From contig NZ_VFPP01000001.1 in NCBI RefSeq assembly GCF_006716745.1, positions 7,761,386-7,825,385 on the forward strand: DNA of 64,000 bases, read 5' to 3'. This DNA comes from Saccharothrix saharensis (lineage in GTDB: Bacteria > Actinomycetota > Actinomycetes > Mycobacteriales > Pseudonocardiaceae). Numbering within the stretch: the first letter of the stretch is position 1; each line of letters begins with the position of its first letter. This document shows positions 44,673-52,104 of the stretch, piece by piece. The notes under the pieces are model-generated. The model ran no database searches. It was not told where the DNA came from and saw nothing but the letters and a program-made list of their open reading frames with translations. Position numbers and translations under genes: made by a program.

Positions 44673-45023
44673 ATGGTGTCGATCCACGAGCTGTACCGCC
44701 GCTGGCTCGACGAGCTGTGGCACGGCAACCGCGACGTGGCCGCCGACCTGGTCACCGAGGACTTCGTCGGGCACTGGCCGGACCGCGACGTCACCGGGCC
44801 CGCCGACCTCGCCGCCGTCGTCCGCGAGACCCACGCGATGTTCACCGACCTGTCCTTCGCGCTGGAGGTCGGCCCCGTGGTCGAGGGTGACCTCGTCGCG
44901 GCGCGGTGGACCGGCCGCGGTCGCACGGCCCAGGGGCCGATGCGGTTCGTCGGCCACGACATCCTGCGCGTGCGGGACGGCCGGTTCGCCGAGTACTGGG
45001 TCGCCACCCGGACCGACTCCTAG
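44673..45023 (+). CDS. SnoaL/NTF2-like ester cyclase-type protein
   Basis: 116 aa. The SnoaL-like cone fold is visible in IHELYRRWLDELWHGNRDVAADLVTEDFVGHWPDRDVTGPADLAAVVRE, followed by VEGDLVAARWTGRGR and GHDILRVRDGRFAEYW. Members include polyketide cyclases, ketosteroid isomerase-like enzymes and many uncharacterised proteins. The ATG at 44673 lacks a strong RBS, and GTG at 44676 is as good. The 150 bases upstream hold only a remnant-like open frame. Its stop overlaps that of the convergent oxidoreductase gene in a shared CTAG. Confidence 0.8.
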   Translation: MVSIHELYRRWLDELWHGNRDVAADLVTEDFVGHWPDRDVTGPADLAAVVRETHAMFTDLSFALEVGPVVEGDLVAARWTGRGRTAQGPMRFVGHDILRVRDGRFAEYWVATRTDS

Positions 45024-47659
45024 ATCCCCAACCGCCGCCGGACCAGGGTGGCGGTGTGCACGGGTTCCGCGTCGGTGCCGTGGCGGACCTGCGTGCGGCA
45101 GCTGAACCCGTCCGCCACGACCGCCGTGCCCGCGTCGGCCGACCGCACGGCCGGGAACAGGGCTTGCCCACCCACCGCCATCGACACGTCGTAGTGCCCG
45201 CGCTCGAACCCGAAGTTGCCCGCCAGGCCGCAGCATCCCTCGAGCAGGGACGCGCCCACCCCGGCCTTGGCCAGCAGTTCCCGGTCGGCGTCCAGCCCCA
45301 GCTCCGCGTACTGGTGGCAGTGGGGCTGCACGACCGCGCGCCGCTCGCCCGGCACCGGTTCCAGCAGCGGCGACACGTGCTCGGCGAACGTGCGCACGGA
45401 CCCGGCCAGCCGCACCACGTCCGGGTCGTCCCCGGCGACCTCCAGCGCGTCGGACCGCAGGAACGCCGTGCAGCTCGGCTCCAACCCCACCACCGGGACG
45501 CCGTCGCGCGTCCACCGCCGCAGCACGCGTGCCGTCCGCCGCACCACCCGCCGCGCCACCCCGAGCTGACCGGTGGAGAACCACGTCAACCCGCAGCACA
45601 CCGCGCCCTCCGGCACCTCCACCGCCTGCCCGACGTGGCCGAGCACCGCCGCCGCGTCGAACCCGATGCCCGGCTCGAAGTGGTTGGTGAACGTGTCCGG
45701 GAACAGCAGCACCCGGTCACCGCCGCCGACCGGGGTGAACCGGGACTGGAACGACCGCACCGGCGTCGGCAGCGGCCGTTGCGGCGACACCCCGGCGAAC
45801 CGCCCGAACCGCGCCGTCACCCCGTTCACCAACCGCAGCCGCAGCCACAGCGGCAACCACCCCATCGAGTAGTGCGCCGCCGGCCGCACCCGTCCCCGGT
45901 AGTGGTGGTGCAGGAACTCCGCCTTGTAGGTGGCCATGTCCACGTCCACCGGGCAGTCGCGCTTGCACCCCTTGCAGCCCAGGCACAGGTCCAGCGCGTC
46001 GCGCACCTCCTCCGACCGCCACCCGCCGCGCACCACCTGCCCGCCCAGCATCTCGAACAGCAGCCGCGCCCGGCCGCGCGTGGAGTGCTTCTCCTCCTTC
46101 GTCACCCGGTAGCTCGGGCACATCACCCCGCCGGACGTGTTCAGGCACTTGCCCACGCCCACGCACCGCCGCGTCGCCGCCGCCAGGTCGCCGCCGTCGG
46201 CGCGCAGCGCGAGCGCCGCCCGGGTCGGGATCACCGGTGGCGCGACCAGCACCCGCAGGTCGTCGTCCAGCTTCGCGGGTGCCACGATCCGGCCCGGGTT
46301 CATGAGGTGGTCCGGGTCGAACGCCGCCTTGAACCGCCCGAACGCCTCGATCGCGGCCGGCGGGTACATCCGCGGCAGCAGCTCCGACCGCGCCTGCCCG
46401 TCGCCGTGCTCACCCGACAGCGACCCGCCGTGCGCCACCACCAGGTCCGCCGCGTCCTGCAGGAACGACCGGTGCCCGCGCCGGAAGTCGAAGTCGATCC
46501 GCACGTGCAGGCAGCCCTCGCCGTAATGGCCGTAGGTGATGCCGCGCCGGCCGTGGCCGGCCAGCAAGGCGTCGAAGTCGCGCAGGTAGGCGCCCAGCCG
46601 GTCGGGCGGCACGGCCGCGTCCTCCCAGCCCGACCACGCCTCGCCGCCGTCGGGCATCCGGGTCGCCAACCCCGCGCCGTCCTCTCTCACCCGCCACAGC
46701 GCGCGCTGCCGCGCCGGGTCGGTCACCACCACGGAGTGCGGCGCGAGCGCGGCGGCGAGGTGCGCGACCGAGTCCTCCGCCGTCTCCACGAACAGCCAGC
46801 TCTCGCCGCGCGGCAGCAGCAGCCGCGAGTCGCCCGCCGCCCGCGCCAGCTCGGCGTTCAGCCCCTCGATCGTGAGCACGTCCAGCTCACGCAGTTGCGG
46901 CGCGAGGTCCGCGGCGTCGTACGGGCCGTCGAAGCCGAGCACGGCCAGCACCCGGCGCGGCGGCGCCGGCACCAGCTCCACGGTCGCGCCGAGCACGGTC
47001 GCGCACGTGCCCTCCGAGCCGACCAGCGCCCGGGTCAGGTCCGGCAGCGCGTCCAGCCGGTAGCCCGACACCCGCCGGTCCAGCGCGGGGAACCACGACG
47101 GGTCCACCGCCGGCAGGTCCAGCGGTGGGGGAGTGCGGGTGTCGAACCGGCGGCCGTCGGTCAGCAGCACGTCGAGCGCGCGCACGTTGTCGCTGGTCTT
47201 GCCCCAGGCGACGGAGTGCGCGCCGCACGCGTCGTTGCCGATCATGCCGCCGAGCGTGCAGCGGGAGTGGGTCGACGGGTCCGGGCCGAACACCAGCCCG
47301 TGCGGCCGGGCGGCGTCGTTGAGGCGGTCCAGCACCACCCCGGGCTGCACCACCGCGACGCGGTCGACCGGGTCCACCGAGATCACCCGGTCGAGGTACC
47401 GGGAGAAGTCGATGACGAGGCCCGCGCCCGCCGAGTTGCCCGCGATCGACGTGCCCGCGCCCCGGTTGGTGATCGGCACGCCGTGCGCGACGGCCACCCC
47501 GACCGCCGCCACCACCCCGTCCACCGACCGCGGCCGCACCACGACGGTCGGCACGTGGCGGTAGTTGGACGCGTCGACGGAGTACAGCGCGCGGTCGCCC
47601 GGGGCGGCGAGCACGTCGCCGTCGACCTCGGTCGTGAGTCGTTCGACGAAACCGGTCAC
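45020..47659 (-). CDS. FAD-linked oxidase with C-terminal Fe-S/CCG domains (D-lactate/glycolate dehydrogenase-like)
   Basis: 879 aa. FAD-binding_4 occupies about 20-230 (ITNRGAGTSIAGNSAG, GPDPSTHSRCTLGGMIGND), followed by the FAD-oxidase C domain (TYGHYGEGCLHVRIDFD, GEHGDGQARSELLPRMY). Two ferredoxin-like clusters follow (CVGVGKCLN...MCP and CLGCKGCKRDCPVD) and then two CCG domains (VCCGLTWFSTGQ, GCCGLAGNFG). This combines GlcD- and GlcF-type functions in one chain, passing electrons from a 2-hydroxy acid to the respiratory chain. The GTG at 47659 is a judgement; nearby GTGs are possible. Divergent from fabG. Confidence 0.88.
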   Translation of the reverse strand: MTGFVERLTTEVDGDVLAAPGDRALYSVDASNYRHVPTVVVRPRSVDGVVAAVGVAVAHGVPITNRGAGTSIAGNSAGAGLVIDFSRYLDRVISVDPVDRVAVVQPGVVLDRLNDAARPHGLVFGPDPSTHSRCTLGGMIGNDACGAHSVAWGKTSDNVRALDVLLTDGRRFDTRTPPPLDLPAVDPSWFPALDRRVSGYRLDALPDLTRALVGSEGTCATVLGATVELVPAPPRRVLAVLGFDGPYDAADLAPQLRELDVLTIEGLNAELARAAGDSRLLLPRGESWLFVETAEDSVAHLAAALAPHSVVVTDPARQRALWRVREDGAGLATRMPDGGEAWSGWEDAAVPPDRLGAYLRDFDALLAGHGRRGITYGHYGEGCLHVRIDFDFRRGHRSFLQDAADLVVAHGGSLSGEHGDGQARSELLPRMYPPAAIEAFGRFKAAFDPDHLMNPGRIVAPAKLDDDLRVLVAPPVIPTRAALALRADGGDLAAATRRCVGVGKCLNTSGGVMCPSYRVTKEEKHSTRGRARLLFEMLGGQVVRGGWRSEEVRDALDLCLGCKGCKRDCPVDVDMATYKAEFLHHHYRGRVRPAAHYSMGWLPLWLRLRLVNGVTARFGRFAGVSPQRPLPTPVRSFQSRFTPVGGGDRVLLFPDTFTNHFEPGIGFDAAAVLGHVGQAVEVPEGAVCCGLTWFSTGQLGVARRVVRRTARVLRRWTRDGVPVVGLEPSCTAFLRSDALEVAGDDPDVVRLAGSVRTFAEHVSPLLEPVPGERRAVVQPHCHQYAELGLDADRELLAKAGVGASLLEGCCGLAGNFGFERGHYDVSMAVGGQALFPAVRSADAGTAVVADGFSCRTQVRHGTDAEPVHTATLVRRRLGI

Positions 47660-47751
47660 CGGCCGATTGTGATCCACCTCCGGCCGATGGTGGCGTACTC
47701 CGGGGTACGGGATAGCCTCGCCCGCATCAACCAGCAGCGATGGGAGCAAGC

Positions 47752-48456
47752 GTGTCGAGGTCCGTTCTGGTCACCGGTGGCAACCGGGGCATCGGTCTGG
47801 CGATCGCGCGGGCGTTCGCCGCGCAGGGCGACAAGGTCGCGGTGACGCACCGCGGGTCCGGCGCGCCCGAAGGCCTGCTCGGCGTCAAGTGCGACGTGAC
47901 CAGCTCGACCGAGGTCGACGCGGCGTTCGCCGAGGTCGAGGCCGCGCACGGGCCGGTCGAGGTGGTCGTGGCCAACGCCGGCATCACCGACGACACCCTG
48001 CTGCTGCGGATGACCGACGAGCAGTTCACCCGCGTCCTCGACGCCAACCTCACCGGCGCGTTCCGGGTCGCGCAGCGCGCGTCCAGGGGAATGCTGCGCA
48101 AGCGCTACGGCCGGATCGTGTTCATCTCCTCCGTGGTCGGCCTCACGGGCGGCGCGGGCCAGGTCAACTACGCCGCCAGCAAGGCGGGCCTGGTCGGCGT
48201 GGCCCGGTCGATCGCCCGCGAGCTGGGCGCCCGCAACATCACCGCGAACGTCGTCGCGCCCGGCTTCATCACCACGGACATGACCGACGCGCTGCCCGAG
48301 GAGCGCCGCAAGCAGATCCTCGCCCAGGTGCCGTCGGGCCGCTACGGCACGACCGACGAGATCGCCGCCGCCGTCACCTTCCTGGCCTCCGACGCCGCCG
48401 CCTACATCACCGGCGCGGTGCTGCCGGTCGACGGCGGCCTCGGCATGGGCCACTGA
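47752..48456 (+). CDS. fabG: 3-oxoacyl-ACP reductase FabG
   Basis: 234 aa. Short-chain dehydrogenase: cofactor loop TGGNRGIGLAIA, ANAG motif and catalytic Ser/Tyr/Lys in FISSVVGLTGGAGQVNYAASKAG, ending in PVDGGLGMGH. The opening VSRSVLVTGGNRGIGLAIA is nearly that of mycobacterial FabG1 (MabA). It reduces 3-oxoacyl-ACP in FAS-II elongation. GTG at 47752 has GGGAG six bases before it; ATG at 47740 would add four residues. It is followed 43 bases later by inhA/fabI, as in mycobacteria. Confidence 0.95.
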   Translation: MSRSVLVTGGNRGIGLAIARAFAAQGDKVAVTHRGSGAPEGLLGVKCDVTSSTEVDAAFAEVEAAHGPVEVVVANAGITDDTLLLRMTDEQFTRVLDANLTGAFRVAQRASRGMLRKRYGRIVFISSVVGLTGGAGQVNYAASKAGLVGVARSIARELGARNITANVVAPGFITTDMTDALPEERRKQILAQVPSGRYGTTDEIAAAVTFLASDAAAYITGAVLPVDGGLGMGH

Positions 48457-48499
48457 ACCAGCCAGTACCAGAGCACAACATTTCGGAGGACGGGTTTCA

Positions 48500-49267
48500 G
48501 TGACGGGACTGCTCGAAGGCAAGCGGCTGCTGGTCACCGGTGTGATCACGGACGCGTCGATCGCCTTCCACGTGGCCAAGGTCGCGCAGGAGCAGGGCGC
48601 CCAGGTCGTGCTCACCGGCTTCGGCCGGCTGAGCCTCGTGGAGCGGATCGCCAAGCGCCTGCCGCAGGCCGCGCCGGTGGTCGAGCTCGACGTGCAGAAC
48701 CAGGAGCACCTGGACACGCTGGCCGACCGGGTGCGCGAGCACGTGGACGGCCTGGACGGCGTGGTGCACGCGATCGGCTACGCCCCGCCCTCGTGCCTGG
48801 GCGCGCCGTTCATGGACGCGCCGTGGGAGGACGTCGCCACGGCCGTGCACGTCTCGGCCTACTCCTACAAGGCGCTGGTCAAGGCCGCCCTGCCGCTGAT
48901 GGGCCCCGGCTCCTCGGTGGTGGGCCTGGACTTCGACGCCCGGCAGGCGTGGCCCGCCTACAACTGGATGGGCCCGGCGAAGGCCGCGTTCGAGGCGATC
49001 AACCGCTACCTGGCCCGCGACCTCGGCCCGCAGGGCGTCCGCGTCAACCTGGTCTCGGCCGGTCCCGTGCGCACCATGGCCGCCAAGTCGATCCCCGGCT
49101 TCGCCCAGCTCGAGGCCATGTGGGGCGAGAAGGCGCCGCTCGGCTGGAACGTGGACGACCCGGAGCCGGTCGCCAAGTCGGTGTGCGGGCTGCTGTCGGA
49201 CTGGTTCCCGGCCACCACCGGCTCGATGGTGTTCGTCGACGGCGGCGTGCACTTCCTGGGCCTCTGA
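48500..49267 (+). CDS. inhA: Enoyl-ACP reductase (InhA/FabI)
   Basis: 255 aa. InhA-like over its whole length: LLVTGVITDASIAFHVAKVAQEQGAQVVLTGF, DGVVHAIGYAP, ISAYSY-equivalent VSAYSYKALVKAALPLM and the active site AYNWMGPAKAAFEAINRYLARDLG, with catalytic Tyr and Lys. It performs the last reduction of each FAS-II cycle with NADH. At the position of InhA Ser94 (HSIGF) the sequence has Ala (HAIGY). GGAGG lies about ten bases before the GTG. Co-transcribed with fabG and followed by a strong terminator. Confidence 0.95.
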   Translation: MTGLLEGKRLLVTGVITDASIAFHVAKVAQEQGAQVVLTGFGRLSLVERIAKRLPQAAPVVELDVQNQEHLDTLADRVREHVDGLDGVVHAIGYAPPSCLGAPFMDAPWEDVATAVHVSAYSYKALVKAALPLMGPGSSVVGLDFDARQAWPAYNWMGPAKAAFEAINRYLARDLGPQGVRVNLVSAGPVRTMAAKSIPGFAQLEAMWGEKAPLGWNVDDPEPVAKSVCGLLSDWFPATTGSMVFVDGGVHFLGL

Positions 49268-49274
49268 CGCGCGG

Positions 49275-49310
49275 ACCGGGTCGGCGTGCGGGCGATCACG
49301 CCGACCCGGT
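49275..49310 (+). terminator. Terminator between inhA and hemH
   Basis: ACCGGGTCGGCGT (49275-49287) pairs perfectly with ACGCCGACCCGGT (49298-49310) around a ten-base loop, eight bases after the inhA stop. It separates fabG-inhA from hemH, which then needs its own promoter in the remaining 36 bases or partial read-through. Confidence 0.85.
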
Positions 49311-49346
49311 TGTGCGGTACCCGGGCGGCGGCGCGAGGATGTCGGG

Positions 49347-50375
49347 GTGAGTTACGACGCGCTGCTCTGGCTGTCCTTCGGCGGACCGGAAGGACCCGAG
49401 GACGTCCGCCCCTTCCTGGAGAACGTGACCCGCGGCCGGGGCGTCCCGCCCGAGCGGTTGGACGAGGTCGAGCAGCACTACCAGCACTTCGGCGGCGTGT
49501 CGCCGATCAACGCGCTCAACCGCGCCGCGATCGAGGCCGTGCGCGGCCTGGTCGACCTGCCGGTCTACTTCGGCAACCGCAACTGGCACCCGATGGTCGA
49601 GGACACGCTGGCCCGGATGAAGGCCGACGGCGTCCGGCGCGCCCTCGTGTTCCCGACCAGCGCCTACGGCGGCTACTCGGCGTGCCGGCAGTACGACGAG
49701 GACATCCTGCGCGCCCGCGCGGCCGTGCCGGACGCGCCCGAGCTGGTCAAGCTGCGCCAGTTCTTCGACCACCCGCTGTTCGTGGAGTCGTTCGCGGACG
49801 CCGTGCGCGCCGCCGCCGCCCGACTGCCCGGTGACGACCACCGCCTGGTGTTCACCGCGCACTCGGTGCCGGTGTCGGCGGACCAGGCCGCCGGACCGCC
49901 CGAGGACGGCGGCCACCTCTACTCCCGGCAGGTCGCCGAGGCGTCCCGGCTGGTCGCCGAGGCCGTCGGCGCGGCCGAGCACGACGTGGTGTGGCAGTCG
50001 CGGTCGGGGCCGCCGCAGGTGCCGTGGCTCGAACCGGACATCGTGGACCACCTCGACGCCCTCTACGACAAGGGTGTGCGCAACGTGGTGGTGTGCCCGA
50101 TCGGGTTCGTCAGCGATCACCTGGAAGTGGTGTGGGACCTGGACACCGAGGCCCGCGAGCGCGCCCAGGAGCTGGGCATGGGCTTCGCCCGCGCGGCCAC
50201 CCCCAACGACGACCCGCGCTTCGCCCGGCTCGTCGCGGAACTCGTCGCGGAGCACGTGTCCGACGCGCCGGCGCGCAAGCTGTCGGACTTCCGCTCACTG
50301 GGCTGCACGGTCGACGGCGCGTTCTGCGCCACCCGGTGCTGCGAGCCGGCGAAACGGCCGGGAGCGGGTCGGTGA
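49347..50375 (+). CDS. hemH: Coproporphyrin ferrochelatase (HemH/CpfC)
   Basis: 342 aa. Ferrochelatase motifs are clear: LLWLSFGGPEGPEDVRPFL near the start, HYQHFGGVSPIN, YFGNRNWHPMVEDTLA, VFPTSAYGGYSACRQY, VFTAHSVPVS and CPIGFVSDHLEVVWDLD. The C-terminus (LGCTVDGAFCATRCC) supplies the Cys residues that bind a [2Fe-2S] cluster in actinobacterial enzymes. In this phylum the enzyme inserts iron into coproporphyrin III. The GTG at 49347 has GAGG before it. The TGA overlaps the next GTG. Confidence 0.95.
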   Translation: MSYDALLWLSFGGPEGPEDVRPFLENVTRGRGVPPERLDEVEQHYQHFGGVSPINALNRAAIEAVRGLVDLPVYFGNRNWHPMVEDTLARMKADGVRRALVFPTSAYGGYSACRQYDEDILRARAAVPDAPELVKLRQFFDHPLFVESFADAVRAAAARLPGDDHRLVFTAHSVPVSADQAAGPPEDGGHLYSRQVAEASRLVAEAVGAAEHDVVWQSRSGPPQVPWLEPDIVDHLDALYDKGVRNVVVCPIGFVSDHLEVVWDLDTEARERAQELGMGFARAATPNDDPRFARLVAELVAEHVSDAPARKLSDFRSLGCTVDGAFCATRCCEPAKRPGAGR

Positions 50376-50845
50376 GCGTGGACTTCAGCTGGTCGCCCCG
50401 GCCGGCGGACTGGCGTGACGCGCTGCGCACGTCCGTGCCGCTGTACCGGTGGGCGCCGTGGTTCGCGGCGGTGCTCGGCGTGTTGGGCGTCGTGGTGCTC
50501 GTGCTGGGCATGACGTGGGCGGGCGTGTTCGGGCTGGTGCTCGCTGTGATCATCGTCGCACTCGTGCCGGTGGGCACCGCGGTGAACTTCCACAACCACC
50601 CGCTCGCCGCGAAGGCGGTGACCGGCACGGCGGACGCGCACTCGCTGCGGATGTCCGTCGGCGAGGCCGCGCGCAGCGAGCTGAGCTGGGCGGAGCTGCC
50701 CGGCTGGGTGGAGACGGCGCGCGGTTTCGTGCTGCGGACCGGCACCACCGCCGTGTACGCCGTGCCGCACCGCGCGTTCGCCGACGCCGAGGCGGTCGGG
50801 AAGTTCCGCTCCCTGCTGGTGGAACACGTCGGCCCGGCGGCCTGA
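50372..50845 (+). CDS. YcxB-like membrane protein
   Basis: 157 aa. Two membrane helices at about 28-48 and 50-70 follow a short cytoplasmic N-terminus (DFSWSPRPADWRDALRTSVPL). The soluble C-terminus (ELPGWVETARGFVLRTGTTAVYAVPHRAF) is YcxB-like. Function unknown. The GTG overlaps the hemH stop and GGGAG precedes it, so the two are coupled. Confidence 0.82.
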   Translation: MSVDFSWSPRPADWRDALRTSVPLYRWAPWFAAVLGVLGVVVLVLGMTWAGVFGLVLAVIIVALVPVGTAVNFHNHPLAAKAVTGTADAHSLRMSVGEAARSELSWAELPGWVETARGFVLRTGTTAVYAVPHRAFADAEAVGKFRSLLVEHVGPAA

Positions 50846-50877
50846 ACCGCCGCGCGGCCCGCGTACCCTCGGCAGGC

Positions 50878-51675
50878 GTGTCTTGTGCGAGTGCGACGCT
50901 GGTCGTGTGGACGTCCGCCTGGCTGCATGGTGCGGCCGCGGCCGACGACGTCCTCGACGCCCTGGGGTTCTGGGCCGGGCTGCACGAGGTGGTGGCCGAC
51001 GACGACGGCACCGCGACGGCCCTCGACCTGCCCGGCCCCGACGAGGTCCCGGTAGGCCCCGCGCTGCTGCTGGCGTCGCTGCGCCGCGCGTCCGCGACCA
51101 CCGCCCGGCTGGTCATCCCCGTGCCCGGCGACGTGCGGGGGCTGGGCGCCAACGGCCCGCTCGGCAAGTCCGCGCTGCGCGCCGGCCAGGCGGCCGTGCT
51201 GCCGGAGGTGGGCGTGGGGCTGGTGCCGAAGCTGGTGGCCGACGGCGTGCTGCGGTGGACGGTGTTCGACCTGCCCGGCGCACCCGCCGCCGAGCACGTG
51301 CCGATCGGCGAGGCCGAGCACGGCCTGGCGTCGGCGATGCGGGAGGCGGCCACCGCGCTGGTGACGCTGGACGTGGCGCGGCACCGGCCGAACGTGCGCG
51401 CCGAGATCGCCGCGCTGTCCGCGGAGCACTCGGGGCTGGAGTGGCCCGCCGGGATGCCGTCGCGCGCGCTGCGCGTGCTCCAGCGGGCCGCCGAGGTCGC
51501 CGCGATCCTCACCGTGGCGGCGTCGGACGCGCCGGGCGGGGCCGTGTCGGCGACCGCGACGAGGGCCCGGGACGAGGCGTTGCGGCCGTTGTCGCAGGCC
51601 GTGCGGCGGGCTCGGCTCGCGGCTGTGGACGAAGCGGTGCGCGTCCTTTCGGATCAGGGCGCCGGCCGCCATTAG
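50878..51675 (+). CDS. Conserved actinobacterial hypothetical protein
   Basis: 265 aa, no signal peptide or membrane helix. The sequence is Ala/Val-rich and soluble (ATLVVWTSAWLHGAAAADDVLDAL, LRRASATTARLVIPVPGDVRGL, VGLVPKLVADGVLRWTVFDLPG). The C-terminal half is helical. I recognise no domain. The GTG at 50878 is 32 bases after the YcxB-like stop, so it likely belongs to the hemH operon. Confidence 0.75.
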   Translation: MSCASATLVVWTSAWLHGAAAADDVLDALGFWAGLHEVVADDDGTATALDLPGPDEVPVGPALLLASLRRASATTARLVIPVPGDVRGLGANGPLGKSALRAGQAAVLPEVGVGLVPKLVADGVLRWTVFDLPGAPAAEHVPIGEAEHGLASAMREAATALVTLDVARHRPNVRAEIAALSAEHSGLEWPAGMPSRALRVLQRAAEVAAILTVAASDAPGGAVSATATRARDEALRPLSQAVRRARLAAVDEAVRVLSDQGAGRH

Positions 51676-51687
51676 GCGGTAGTCGTC

Positions 51688-51769
51688 GTCGAATGTTCGA
51701 CAGCCATTCGGTGATCGTCGAAACGATCGGTCGACCGGTCTTTCGGATCGTCCGTCGAATATTCGACGG
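51688..51769. promoter_or_regulatory. TCGAA-N2-TTCGA palindromes
   Basis: GTCGAATGTTCGAC (51688-51701) and the perfect 18-base palindrome CCGTCGAATATTCGACGG (51752-51769) share arms GTCGAA/TTCGAC; TCGAAACGAT at 51718-51727 is a related half. Arms match the paired sites upstream of the GH3-LacI operon (38723-38766), although the spacers differ. Confidence 0.5.
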
Positions 51770-52000
51770 TGGCCCTGCCGCCGAACCGCTCCGGCAATCG
51801 GCTGAACAGGTGAGCCGGGCGACGACCATTCGCGCTCCGAATCGGTTCCGGCCGAACTGGTGGCTACTGTCCCATCGGTGACCGAAGTACCGTCGGTGCA
51901 GGTCGCAGGCTCGGTGGCGGGTTTCGTGCGCGGGTATAGCCATGGATTATGTCCAGGTCAACCCCTCGTCAACACGAGGTGTCGTGCGTTACCGTACGTC

Positions 52001-52014
52001 TGGGAGCGCTCCCA
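52001..52014. promoter_or_regulatory. CebR-type operator, distal copy upstream of GH6 (52.1 kb)
   Basis: Perfect TGGGAGCGCTCCCA followed by G, 60 bases upstream of a second identical copy. TACCGT just before it may be the -10. Confidence 0.88.
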
Positions 52015-52060
52015 GGAAGCCGTTTCGGTCTCGCGTCGAATCCCGATTCGGCGACACCAC

Positions 52061-52074
52061 TGGGAGCGCTCCCA
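52061..52074. promoter_or_regulatory. CebR-type operator, proximal copy upstream of GH6 (52.1 kb)
   Basis: Perfect TGGGAGCGCTCCCA, 30 bases before the ATG. The 60-base centre-to-centre distance is close to six helical turns, so both sites face the same side of the DNA and could be bound cooperatively. Confidence 0.88.
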
Positions 52075-52104
52075 GATGGCGGGTTGCTCGCAAGGAGGCG
52101 ATGC

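Larger units (their letters stand above)
51676..52104. other. Intergenic regulatory region upstream of the second GH6 cellulase
   Basis: This 429-base gap has no credible gene. It holds a run of palindromic elements at 51688-51769 and two CebR-type boxes at 52001 and 52061, just before the cellulase RBS (AAGGAGG). The middle part (51770-52000) is AT-richer than its surroundings but shows nothing I can name. Confidence 0.6.
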
